Shown: positions 1 to 7,908 of the stretch, piece after piece
Layout: every line of letters starts with the position of its first letter
Position numbering within the stretch: position 1 is the first letter of the stretch
Assembly: GCA_964423675.1 (NCBI GenBank)
Contig: CAYRFP010000014.1
Location: 1-45,408 of the forward strand
DNA length: 45,408 nucleotides
Reading direction: 5' to 3'
Source: RUG563 sp964423675
GTDB lineage: Bacteria > Bacillota > Clostridia > Christensenellales > Aristaeellaceae
Made by a program: the position numbers and the translations under genes
Notes under the pieces: model-generated
Database searches by the model: none
What the model was told of the DNA's origin: nothing
The model's input: the letters and a program-made list of their open reading frames with translations, nothing else

Positions 1-44
1 AGCCGTTCAGCTATACCGTTCTTTGCTAAATGTTTTCCTAAGTC

Positions 45-75
45 ACCGCCGCATCAGGAGCGGTTTTTCTTTTTC
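45..75 (+). terminator. Possible terminator of a gene left of the window
   Basis: A short inverted repeat ACCGC/GCGGT (45-49 with 60-64) is followed by a pyrimidine tract rich in T. This fits a weak intrinsic terminator for a plus-strand gene ending before the window. No coding sequence is visible in positions 1-243. A second short inverted repeat, TGCGTA/TACGCA (224-229 with 238-243), sits just past the stop of the minus-strand gene and could be its weak end signal. Confidence 0.45.
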
Positions 76-243
76 TTTCTAGTAAAAACAGTGCTTCCAA
101 TGCGAGGAATTTCTTATCCCAAAGCGCTCCAGACAGATAAGGAAACGGCAGAATTGTCCTTATCCATCTGGGGCGCATACACAGTTCAGATATACATGAT
201 TATTCGAATGAATGCCGATGATTTGCGTATTCTTTTTTACGCA

Positions 244-1077
244 TTATCGATTCTTCAAGCCCACGTCATAGAGGGTATCAATACTCATCTTGGCAGCTTC
301 CAGCGCCGTGCGATCGGGCGCACCATCGTACCAACGATCCTGTTCCACCACAAACCATTCAGCCCCAGCGTCGATGCCCGCTTCCAGCACAGACTTGACA
401 TCCTGGCAGCCATGGCCCCAGGGACGGAATTCGAAAGCAACTGCATCCGCTTCTTTGGCCTGACCGATCAGCCCATACGGCGTTCCATCGCCCTTGCGGC
501 CCACGTAATCCTTCAGATGCACCACAGGCGTTCTTCCCGCATATTTCCGAATATAGGCGGCTGGATCCTCTCCGGCGTACTTCACCCAGCAAACGTCCAG
601 CTCCGTCTTGAGCACAGAGGGCGGAACAGCGGCATACAGAAAATCTAAGCCATACATGCCGGACATCTGCACAAACTCAAAATCATGATTATGATACAGC
701 AGTTGAATGCCCGCTTCCTGGCACAACTGGCCAAACTTGTAGATCAACCGGATCATTTCCGCAAAGCCCGGTGTGCCAGGACGATGCGTATCATCCAGAT
801 ACGGAATGGCAATGTATTTGCAACCAATCGTCTGATGGAACGCGATCGTGCCGAACATATCCTGTTCGATCAGCCCCACCGCCACATGGCTGGACACTGC
901 CACCAGTCCATTTTCATCCAGCATCCGTTTCACATCTTCGACCTTATAATCATAAAATCCGGCGAATTCCACGCCGTCATAGCCCATTTCCTTGATAGCC
1001 TTGAGCACGCCGTTCAAATCTTTCTTTACGTCATTGCGGGCAGAATATAATTGATATGCAACAGGAACTTGCTTCAT
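244..1077 (-). CDS. Sugar phosphate isomerase/epimerase-like TIM-barrel protein
   Basis: A 277-residue protein of the xylose isomerase-like TIM-barrel superfamily (AP endonuclease family 2 fold). The opening 'YQLYSARND' and early 'KEMGYDGVEFAGFY', then 'LLYHNHDFEF' and 'ELDVCWVKYAG' and 'HLKDY', are the metal and substrate residue blocks usual for sugar isomerases/epimerases and inositol-type dehydratases (His, Glu, Asp at strand ends). It has no signal peptide, so it should be cytoplasmic. The ATG at 1077 is preceded by AAGGAAGG. It stands alone and is divergent from the esterase operon. The exact substrate cannot be read from sequence; a keto-sugar or inositol derivative is the likely class. 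Confidence 0.85.
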   Translation of the reverse strand: MKQVPVAYQLYSARNDVKKDLNGVLKAIKEMGYDGVEFAGFYDYKVEDVKRMLDENGLVAVSSHVAVGLIEQDMFGTIAFHQTIGCKYIAIPYLDDTHRPGTPGFAEMIRLIYKFGQLCQEAGIQLLYHNHDFEFVQMSGMYGLDFLYAAVPPSVLKTELDVCWVKYAGEDPAAYIRKYAGRTPVVHLKDYVGRKGDGTPYGLIGQAKEADAVAFEFRPWGHGCQDVKSVLEAGIDAGAEWFVVEQDRWYDGAPDRTALEAAKMSIDTLYDVGLKNR

Positions 1078-1130
1078 TTTTAAAGACCTTCCTTTCTATG
1101 CTTCGATCTTTTTCTACTAACGACTTAAAA

Positions 1131-1159
1131 ATCATATCGTATTTTTTCCAGGCTGTCGT
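1131..1159 (-). promoter_or_regulatory. Possible SigA promoter of the epimerase-like gene
   Basis: On the minus strand, ACGACA (1154-1159) and TATGAT (1131-1136) are separated by 17 bases and lie about 55 bases before the ATG. The -35 box matches TTGACA at only four of six positions, so the call is tentative. Confidence 0.45.
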
Positions 1160-1208
1160 GCCAAAACAAAACTGGAAAGTGACAAAAATGACTGTGAAAA
1201 AAGTTTTC

Positions 1209-1237
1209 TTGTATTCAGCTTTCCGTAATGCTATAAT
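1209..1237 (+). promoter_or_regulatory. SigA promoter of the esterase/yfcE/lysR operon
   Basis: TTGTAT (1209-1214), a 17-base spacer and a perfect TATAAT (1232-1237). It lies 30 bases upstream of the first esterase start and is followed by an AGGAGG ribosome site at 1253-1258. Confidence 0.8.
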
Positions 1238-1266
1238 AAATTTGCTTGGAAAAGGAGGCGATTTTC

Positions 1267-2050
1267 TTGGCTTTGATTGAATTAACCGTTTATTCCCAAG
1301 CGCTTGAAATGGAAGTAGACCTTTATGCGATTTTGCCGGAGAACACCGCAGGGCTCATCGGCATGGACGGCAAAGCAANNNNNNNNNNTTTATCTCCTTC
1401 ACGGCATGAGCGATGACCATTCGATCTGGCAGCGGCGCACCAGCATCGAGCGCTATGCCGCCGAAAAAGGCCTGGCGGTAATTATGCCCGCAGTAAATCT
1501 CAGCTATTACACGGATATGAACATGGGCGAAAACTATTGGCAATTTGTTTCTCGGGAATTGCCGTCGCTTTGTCGTTCGTTGTTTCCCATGCTCAGCCCG
1601 GATCGGGAGGACACGTTTGTGGCCGGGCTCAGCATGGGCGGCTATGGCGCGCTCAAATGCGTCTTGCGTGCCAGCGAAACCTTTAGTTGCGGCGCGGGGC
1701 TTTCCTCCGTTGCCGACATTGTAGACGTCGTAACTAACGCCCGATTCCGCAATGCTTCCTATTGGGAGGATCTTTTTGGCGATCCTGCCCTTTTGCCCGG
1801 TTCTTTTAATGATTTATTTTCTGCTGCATCCGATTATGCCAAGGGGAACTTTAAGCCTATCCGGCTGTATATGTGGTGCGGCACGGAGGATGGGCTGTAT
1901 GCGCAGAACGTGAAGCTGCGCAATCTTCTTCAGGCACTGGGGCTGGATCTGACCTATGAGGAATCCTCTGGCATCCATGCCTGGAACTACTGGGATCAGA
2001 AGATTCAGGACGTAATTCGCTGGCTCCCCATTCGAAAGGAGGCGCAATAA
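1267..2050 (+). CDS. Serine esterase (tributyrin esterase/EstA-like), interrupted by an N gap
   Basis: Member of the esterase D / putative esterase family of alpha/beta hydrolases. The oxyanion-side motif LLHG is followed by the nucleophile elbow GLSMGG, with late Asp (GTEDG) and His (SSGIHAWNYW) completing the triad. The start is the TTG at 1267: AGGAGG lies 8 bases upstream, and the translation from there (ALIELTVYSQALEMEVD) resembles family N-termini. Ten Ns at 1379-1388 break the gene. The N-terminal part reads in one frame and the rest in the next, so the run of ten is a placeholder. Alignment to the paralogue just downstream predicts about six missing bases. It would hydrolyse short acyl or aryl esters; no signal peptide is seen, so it is probably cytoplasmic. 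Confidence 0.85.
1379..1388. other. Assembly gap (10 N) inside the first esterase gene
   Basis: The coding frame differs on the two sides of the run, so the number of Ns cannot be the true length. A real length that is a multiple of three restores one reading frame. Comparison with the neighbouring paralogue (K-x-P-V-L-x-LLHG) suggests six bases. Confidence 0.95.
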
Positions 2051-2051
2051 C

Positions 2052-2837
2052 ATGGCCGTTGCAAGAACTCGTCTATTTTCTTCTGCCCTTGGTATGTGCG
2101 TCACCTGCGATGTGATTCTGCCCCAGCGGCGGGATTATGCCCCCAATCGGAAGCTACCCGTGCTTTGGTTGCTTCATGGCGCTTACGGAAATCATTTCGA
2201 TTGGATTCGTCGCACGAATATCGAGCGTTACGCCGCACCCTATGGTCTGGCCGTGGTGATGCCTTCTGCGTACAACAGTTGCTATACGGACATGGCGCAC
2301 GGCGGGAAATACTACACCTACATTTCGCAGGAACTTCCCACATCGTTACAAAAGCTGTTTAATCTTTCTGATCGACGGGAGGACAATTTCATTGCTGGGC
2401 TCAGTATGGGCGGCGCCGGCAGCCTGATTATCGGTATGGCCAGGCCGGAGCAGTACGCCGCTATTGGCTGCCTCTCCGCAGGAGCCACCGCTTCGCCCAA
2501 GGATTCCACCGGTTTCCTTTCTCCTCGTCGCTGGGAAATGACCTTTGGCCCCGGCGAGATTCAGCCGGGCTCCTATTTGGATGCGCTGGGCAACGCCGCG
2601 CGTTTAGCGCAATCAGGCAATGCCTGTCCCCGCGTTTTCCATGCCTGCGGAAACGATGATCCACTGCTCCCTTCTGCGCTCGAAACCCGGAAAGTGTTTG
2701 ATGCGTTTCCCGGCAATCCTTTTGATTATCGGTTTGTTCAGGCGCTTGGCACCCATAATTGGGAGTTTTGGGATACCCAAATCAAGGCGTTCATTCAATA
2801 TCTGCAATTGCCTGTAGTTAAGGATCAATACATCTGA
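2052..2837 (+). CDS. Serine esterase, paralogue of the preceding gene
   Basis: A 261-residue alpha/beta hydrolase of the tributyrin esterase/EstA type. The LLHG motif is at residues 40-43 and the nucleophile is Ser118 in GLSMGG. Asp in CGNDDPLL and His in LGTHNWEFWD complete a triad. It begins two bases after the upstream stop, so the two esterases are translated as a pair. The shared blocks (W-x-RR-T-x-IERYAA, LAVVMP, YTDM) show a tandem duplication followed by clear divergence. There is no signal peptide. The likely role is intracellular removal of acyl or feruloyl-type ester groups from imported compounds; the substrate is not predictable. Confidence 0.88.
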   Translation: MAVARTRLFSSALGMCVTCDVILPQRRDYAPNRKLPVLWLLHGAYGNHFDWIRRTNIERYAAPYGLAVVMPSAYNSCYTDMAHGGKYYTYISQELPTSLQKLFNLSDRREDNFIAGLSMGGAGSLIIGMARPEQYAAIGCLSAGATASPKDSTGFLSPRRWEMTFGPGEIQPGSYLDALGNAARLAQSGNACPRVFHACGNDDPLLPSALETRKVFDAFPGNPFDYRFVQALGTHNWEFWDTQIKAFIQYLQLPVVKDQYI

Positions 2838-2860
2838 CGAACGGAAAGGACGAAACCGTT

Positions 2861-3433
2861 ATGAAATGGATGATCGCTTCGGATATCCACGGATCCAGTT
2901 ATTATTGCCAGATGCTGATGCAGGCTCTGGAAAACGAGCAGTGCGACCGCATGATTCTGCTGGGCGACCTGCTCTATCATGGCCCACGAAATGCTCTGCC
3001 CCGTGATTACGATCCTCCTCGGGTCATTCAAATGCTTAATGAGAAAAAGGACATGCTGCTTTGCGTTCGGGGCAACTGCGAAGCAGAAGTGGATCAGATG
3101 GTGCTCAACTTTCCTGTGCTAGCTGATTACGCCCTGCTGCCACTGGAAAAACGGCTGGTTTTTATTACGCATGGCCACACGTTCAATGAGCAGCATCTGC
3201 CCCCGCTGCGTCCCGGCGATTTGCTGCTGCATGGGCATACTCATGTACCAGTTTATCGTGTCCACGATACGTATACGTATCTGAACCCCGGTTCCGTTTC
3301 CATTCCCAAAGAAGGCAGCAAGCATAGCTATATGATTCTGGAAAATAACACATTTCTTTGGAAGTATCTTGAGACCGGTGACACGTACCAGGTCTTTCAG
3401 CTCGGCGACTCGGAAGGAAGTAGCAGCTTATGA
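2861..3433 (+). CDS. yfcE: YfcE/MJ0936-family phosphodiesterase
   Basis: A 190-residue calcineurin-like metallophosphoesterase. The metal-binding blocks are in order: Asp8-x-His10 (SDIHGS), GDLLYHGPRN, GNCE, a lone His in THGH, and GHTH near residue 125. The length and the compact form match the YfcE family, which hydrolyses artificial phosphodiesters with Mn2+; the physiological substrate is unknown. A GGAAAGGA ribosome site precedes the ATG. The gene ends in an ATGA overlap with the LysR gene, which suggests translational coupling. Confidence 0.9.
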   Translation: MKWMIASDIHGSSYYCQMLMQALENEQCDRMILLGDLLYHGPRNALPRDYDPPRVIQMLNEKKDMLLCVRGNCEAEVDQMVLNFPVLADYALLPLEKRLVFITHGHTFNEQHLPPLRPGDLLLHGHTHVPVYRVHDTYTYLNPGSVSIPKEGSKHSYMILENNTFLWKYLETGDTYQVFQLGDSEGSSSL

Positions 3434-4371
3434 ACGTGCTGCATCTGAAATACGCCGTGGAAGTCGCAAAAAACGGCTCCATTAATAAGGCGGCCGAAGC
3501 GCTGTATATGAACCAGCCCAATCTCAGCCGCGCCATCAAGGATCTGGAAGCATCGCTGGGAATCACCATTTTTGGCCGCAGTAGCAAAGGCATGTATGTG
3601 ACCCCAGAAGGTGAAGAGTTTCTTGCCCATGCGCAGAAAATCCTGGCGCAGATCGACGAAGTAGAAGCACTGTATCAACAGGGCAGACAGCCCCAGCAGC
3701 GCTTTTCCATCTCTGTGCCCCGCGCCAGTTATATCGCTCAGGCCTTCGCTATTTTTTCACGTCAGCTTGCTCCTGGCAAGGCGGAATTGCTCTACGAAGA
3801 AACCAGTGCCATGCGGGTGATTCAGAATGTTCTGGGCGCAGATTATAACCTGGGCATCCTGCGCTATGCCTCCGCTTTCGATAAGTATTTCAAGAATTTG
3901 CTGGATGATAAGGGACTCACCGGCGAATTAATCGCGGAATTTCATTACGTGCTTTTGATCAGTCGCAAGCATCCTTTAGCAAAAAAAGAGGATGTGAGCC
4001 TTGAGGATCTGCGATCCTTTATTCAGATCACGCACATAGATCCCTATGTTCCATCCCTGCCGCTGAACGTTGTGAAAAAGGAGGAACTGGCAGATGAGCA
4101 GAATCGGCGGATTTACGTGTTTGACCGGGCAAGCCAATTCGAACTGCTTTCTGAAAACCCGGAAACTTTCATGTGGGTCTCCCCGGTTCCGGGCCAGCTG
4201 CTGCAACGCTACGGGCTGGTGCAAAAGGTCTGTTCCTGCAATCAAAAGCAGTACAAGGACACGCTGATTTATAAGAAGGGCTACCGTCTCTCTGCTTTGG
4301 ACAAGGCATTTATTACAGAACTATGCAACGCCAAACGCCATTATATCCGTCAAAGTCCATCCAGCCAATGA
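3430..4371 (+). CDS. LysR-family transcriptional regulator
   Basis: A 313-residue LysR-type regulator. Residues 1-60 form the winged helix-turn-helix (VAKNGSINKAAEALYMNQPNLSRAIKDLEASLG), followed by the linker helix and a periplasmic-binding-protein-like effector domain from about residue 90. It overlaps the yfcE stop by four bases, so it is the last gene of the esterase operon. LysR proteins usually regulate their own locus and a divergent gene. Here the divergent gene is about 2 kb away, so the target may be this operon or an unlinked one. The effector is unknown. Confidence 0.9.
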   Translation: MNVLHLKYAVEVAKNGSINKAAEALYMNQPNLSRAIKDLEASLGITIFGRSSKGMYVTPEGEEFLAHAQKILAQIDEVEALYQQGRQPQQRFSISVPRASYIAQAFAIFSRQLAPGKAELLYEETSAMRVIQNVLGADYNLGILRYASAFDKYFKNLLDDKGLTGELIAEFHYVLLISRKHPLAKKEDVSLEDLRSFIQITHIDPYVPSLPLNVVKKEELADEQNRRIYVFDRASQFELLSENPETFMWVSPVPGQLLQRYGLVQKVCSCNQKQYKDTLIYKKGYRLSALDKAFITELCNAKRHYIRQSPSSQ

Positions 4372-4416
4372 GCTGATAGATAATTCGGTTCGTTTTTTAT
4401 CGTTTTATATTATATC

Positions 4417-4435
4417 GATAATGATAATACTTATA
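4417..4435 (+). promoter_or_regulatory. Fur-box-like element upstream of rex
   Basis: The 19 bases from 4417 match the classic Fur box (GATAATGATAATCATTATC) at 16 of 19 positions, including the first two GATAAT hexamers exactly. It lies about 90 bases before the rex start in a very AT-rich stretch, so chance similarity or an UP element must be considered. PerR or Zur, of the same superfamily, are alternatives. Confidence 0.4.
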
Positions 4436-4449
4436 TATAAAAGTTACAC

Positions 4450-4478
4450 TTCCTTTTCGAAAAAATGTGTGCTAAATT
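4450..4478 (+). promoter_or_regulatory. Possible promoter of the rex-adhE-hydrogenase operon
   Basis: An extended -10 (TG-C-TAAATT, core 4473-4478) has a poor -35 (TTCCTT, 4450-4455) 17 bases upstream. No clear Rex operator (TTGTTAA-n4-TTAACAA type) is visible between 4372 and 4522. The ribosome site AGGAGGTGA at 4508-4516 follows. Confidence 0.4.
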
Positions 4479-4522
4479 AGACTTGTCCCTAAGAAGAAGC
4501 CCAAAACAGGAGGTGACGGTTC

Positions 4523-5164
4523 ATGTGTAAGCCAGGATTGCCCCGCGCAACGCTGGGACGGTTGCCGCAATATCTGAAGCAAGTGCGACAGATGCAAAAA
4601 AGCGGCCTGGATCATACGTCGGCCACGGCTATTGCCAAGGCGCTGGGGCTGGGCGAAGTTCAGGTGCGCAAGGATTTGAGCGCTGTCAGCGGTGCTGGCA
4701 AGCCCAAAACCGGGTACCTGATCAGCGATCTGATCGCTGCGCTGGAAGAACAGCTGGGCTGTCATTCCAAAGCACAGGCCGTATTGGTCGGCGCAGGAGA
4801 ACTTGGACGGGCGCTATTGAATTATGAGGGGTTTAGCGCCTATGGCACTGAGATCGTGGCAGGTTTTGATTTAAATCCGCCGACCGCAGATGCCTGGAAG
4901 GGACAAAAGCCAATTTATCCCGCAGACGGGTTGGTTGATTTTATAGCAGCCAATCCAATTACTCTGGGAATCGTTACGGTTCCCGCTTCCGCTGCTCAGC
5001 AAGTATGTGATACGCTGGTTCAATGCGGCATTCGAGCCATCTGGAGTTTTGCTCCGGTGCAACTCCGCGTGCCGGAAGGCGTTATTGTTATGCAGGAGAA
5101 TCTGGCGCTTTCGCTGGCGTTTCTCAATGGGCAACGGAAGGATAATACCGAAATAGGAAGATGA
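4523..5164 (+). CDS. rex: Redox-sensing transcriptional repressor Rex
   Basis: A 213-residue Rex. The N-terminal winged helix contains LPRATLGRLPQYLKQV and the family block ALGLGEVQVRKDLSAVSGAGKPKTGY. The Rossmann domain starts near residue 85 with the dinucleotide motif VGAGELGRAL, and a late SFAPVQLRVPEGV block is also typical. Rex binds DNA when NADH/NAD+ is low and releases it when NADH builds up, so fermentative genes are induced under reductive stress. Its position directly before adhE, with overlapping stop and start region, and ahead of hydrogenase genes, is what would be expected for an autoregulated redox operon. The ATG follows a strong AGGAGGTGA. Confidence 0.97.
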   Translation: MCKPGLPRATLGRLPQYLKQVRQMQKSGLDHTSATAIAKALGLGEVQVRKDLSAVSGAGKPKTGYLISDLIAALEEQLGCHSKAQAVLVGAGELGRALLNYEGFSAYGTEIVAGFDLNPPTADAWKGQKPIYPADGLVDFIAANPITLGIVTVPASAAQQVCDTLVQCGIRAIWSFAPVQLRVPEGVIVMQENLALSLAFLNGQRKDNTEIGR

Positions 5165-5175
5165 AGGAGTTGAGC

Positions 5176-7881
5176 ATGATGGGTGAAAAAAATTATGCTG
5201 TGATTGACGGCGTGGAGAAACTGGAAGCGGCGTTGGCGGAGGTTCGGCAGGCGCAGCGTCAGTTTGCATCTTATACGCAGGAACAGGTGGATAAAATTTT
5301 CCTAGCCGCCGCTCTGGCCGCCAACCGTCAGCGCATTCCCCTGGCCAAGATGGCCGTGGAAGAAACGGGCATGGGTGTGGTGGAAGACAAGGTTATCAAA
5401 AACCATTATGCCGCAGAATATATTTATAACGCTTATAAGGATACAAAAACCTGCGGCATTATCGAAGAAGACAAAGCCTTCGGCATAAAGAAAATTGCCG
5501 AACCTATTGGCGTAGTCGCCGCTGTTATTCCCACCACCAACCCCACCTCTACCGCTATTTTTAAGACGCTGATTTCCCTCAAGACCCGCAATGGTATCGT
5601 CATCAGTCCCCATCCCCGGGCTAAGAAGGCCACGATTGCGGCTGCCAAAGTGGTGCTGGAAGCGGCAGTTGCCGCTGGCGCACCGGAAGGCATTATTCGC
5701 TGGATTGACGTACCCACCCTGGAAATGACCAACCTGCTGATGAAGGAAGCAGATATTATTCTGGCCACTGGCGGCCCTGGCATGGTGAAGGCTGCGTATT
5801 CCTCCGGTAAGCCCGCTCTGGGCGTTGGCGCTGGCAATACGCCCGCCATCATCGATGATACCGCCGATGTGGTGCTGGCTGTCAACTCCATCATCCACTC
5901 CAAGACCTTTGATAACGGCATGATCTGCGCCTCCGAACAGAGCGTGATCGTACTGGACGGCGTGTATGAAGCGGTTCGTCAGGAGTTTGCGGATCGTGGC
6001 TGCTATCTCCTGTCTGCCGATGAAACCGAAAAGGTGCGCAAGACCATCCTGATTAACGGCGCACTCAACGCCAAGATCGTTGGCCAAAAGGCGCATACCA
6101 TTGCGCAGATGGCAGGCGTAAACGTGCCAGAAAGCACGAAGATTCTTATTGGCGAAGTGGAAAGCGTGGAACTGTCGGAAGAGTTTGCGCATGAAAAGCT
6201 GTCTCCTGTGCTGGCTATGTATCGCGCCAAGAACATTCAGGATGCTTTCTCCAAGGCGGAGCATTTGATCGCCGATGGCGGCTATGGCCACACCTCTTCC
6301 ATCTACCTGAACGCAGTTACCGAGCAGAGCAAACTGGACGAGTTTGCTGCCCGGATGAAGACCTGCCGTATTCTGGTGAACACTCCTTCCTCCCAGGGCG
6401 GTATCGGCGACCTGTACAACTTCAAGCTGTCCCCCTCGCTGACGCTGGGCTGCGGCAGCTGGGGCGGCAACAGTGTGTCCGAAAACGTGGGCGTAAAACA
6501 CCTGCTGAATATCAAAACTGTGGCTGAACGGAGGGAGAATATGCTGTGGTTCCGCGCACCTGAAAAGGTGTATTTGAAGAAGGGTTGTCTGCCCGTGGCG
6601 CTGCAGGAGCTGAAAGACGTGATGGGCAAAAAGCGCGCCTTTATCGTTACGGACAGCTTCCTTTATCAGAATGGTTATACCAAGCCCATCACCGATAAGC
6701 TGGACGAAATGGGCATTCAGCACGCCTCCTTCTTCGATGTCGCCCCCGATCCTACCCTGGCCTGCGCCAAAGAAGGCGCCCAGCAGATGGCCGCTTTCAA
6801 GCCGGACTGCATTATTGCTCTGGGCGGCGGTAGCGCCATGGACGCTGCGAAGATCATGTGGGTGATGTATGAGCATCCTGAAGTAGACTTCATGGATATG
6901 GCCATGCGCTTTATGGATATCCGCAAGCGCGTTTACACCTTCCCCAAGATGGGCGAAAAGGCCTATTTCATCGCCATTCCCACTTCTGCTGGCACGGGCA
7001 GCGAAGTAACGCCCTTTGCCGTTATCACTGATGAAAAGACTGGCGTCAAGTATCCCCTGGCAGACTACGAACTGCTTCCCAAGATGGCGATTATCGATGC
7101 GGACTTCCATATGTCTGCTCCCCGGGGATTGACCGCCGCCAGCGGCATCGATGCTGTGACCCATGCTCTGGAAGCCTATGCCAGCATGATGGCCACGGAT
7201 TACACCGATGGCTTAGCGCTACAAGCCTTGAAAGTGATCTTTGAATATCTGCCCCGGGCTTATGAGAATGGCCTACACGATATCGAAGCCCGTGAAAAGA
7301 TGGCGAACGCCGCCACGATGGCCGGCATGGCCTTTGCCAACGCATTCCTGGGGGTATGCCATTCTATGGCGCATAAGCTGGGCGCATTCCATCATCTGCC
7401 CCACGGCGTGGCGAATGCTTTGATGATTGAAGAAGTGATTCGCTTCAATGCTGCCGAAGTTCCCGCAAAGATGGGCACCTTCCCCCAGTATGATCATCCC
7501 CATACGTTGGCGCGGTACGCCGAAGTGGCGGATTATCTGAAGCTGTGCGGCAGCACGGACGAAGAAAAGGTGGAAAACCTGATTGCCGCTGTTAACGCTC
7601 TGAAGGCGCGAGTGGGGATCAAGGAATCCATCAGGGATTACAACGTGGACGAGACTGATTTCCTGGCCCGCCTGGACGAAATGACCGAGCAGGCCTTCGA
7701 TGATCAGTGCACCGGCGCGAATCCCCGCTACCCGCTGATGAGCGAAATCAAGCAAATGTATCTGAACGCTTATTATGGTATGCACCAGACGGAAGCGCCC
7801 GCTGCAGCTGCGGATAAACTCAGCGATGTGCAGACCGATGATTTCAAGCAGACCTACCGCAACGCCCATCAGAAGCTGTAA
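5176..7881 (+). CDS. adhE: Bifunctional acetaldehyde-CoA/alcohol dehydrogenase AdhE
   Basis: About 901 residues, the normal AdhE length. The N-terminal half is an aldehyde dehydrogenase that reduces acetyl-CoA to acetaldehyde, with catalytic Cys251 in FDNGMICASEQ. The C-terminal half is an iron-dependent alcohol dehydrogenase with GGGSAMDAAK, GTGSEVTPFAV and the metal-binding histidines in GVCHSMAHKLGAFHHLPHG. Both steps oxidise NADH. AdhE normally forms cytoplasmic spirosome filaments. The ATG at 5176 has AAGGAG six bases upstream (5164-5169); an earlier in-frame ATG at 5161 overlaps the end of rex and has no such site. It is a standard Rex target, which fits its place behind rex. Confidence 0.97.
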   Translation: MMGEKNYAVIDGVEKLEAALAEVRQAQRQFASYTQEQVDKIFLAAALAANRQRIPLAKMAVEETGMGVVEDKVIKNHYAAEYIYNAYKDTKTCGIIEEDKAFGIKKIAEPIGVVAAVIPTTNPTSTAIFKTLISLKTRNGIVISPHPRAKKATIAAAKVVLEAAVAAGAPEGIIRWIDVPTLEMTNLLMKEADIILATGGPGMVKAAYSSGKPALGVGAGNTPAIIDDTADVVLAVNSIIHSKTFDNGMICASEQSVIVLDGVYEAVRQEFADRGCYLLSADETEKVRKTILINGALNAKIVGQKAHTIAQMAGVNVPESTKILIGEVESVELSEEFAHEKLSPVLAMYRAKNIQDAFSKAEHLIADGGYGHTSSIYLNAVTEQSKLDEFAARMKTCRILVNTPSSQGGIGDLYNFKLSPSLTLGCGSWGGNSVSENVGVKHLLNIKTVAERRENMLWFRAPEKVYLKKGCLPVALQELKDVMGKKRAFIVTDSFLYQNGYTKPITDKLDEMGIQHASFFDVAPDPTLACAKEGAQQMAAFKPDCIIALGGGSAMDAAKIMWVMYEHPEVDFMDMAMRFMDIRKRVYTFPKMGEKAYFIAIPTSAGTGSEVTPFAVITDEKTGVKYPLADYELLPKMAIIDADFHMSAPRGLTAASGIDAVTHALEAYASMMATDYTDGLALQALKVIFEYLPRAYENGLHDIEAREKMANAATMAGMAFANAFLGVCHSMAHKLGAFHHLPHGVANALMIEEVIRFNAAEVPAKMGTFPQYDHPHTLARYAEVADYLKLCGSTDEEKVENLIAAVNALKARVGIKESIRDYNVDETDFLARLDEMTEQAFDDQCTGANPRYPLMSEIKQMYLNAYYGMHQTEAPAAAADKLSDVQTDDFKQTYRNAHQKL

Positions 7882-7908
7882 TAAAAAAGAAACGGAGGAG
7901 AAGAAGCG

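Noticed and set aside
4372..4522. Rex operator expected before rex
   Set aside because: No TTGTTAA-n4-TTAACAA-like palindrome could be found by eye, so no Rex site is claimed.
5302..7164. Long open frame of 620 codons opposite adhE
   Set aside because: It lies entirely antisense to a well-conserved gene, its translation has no recognisable family, and codon-bias mirroring explains its length.
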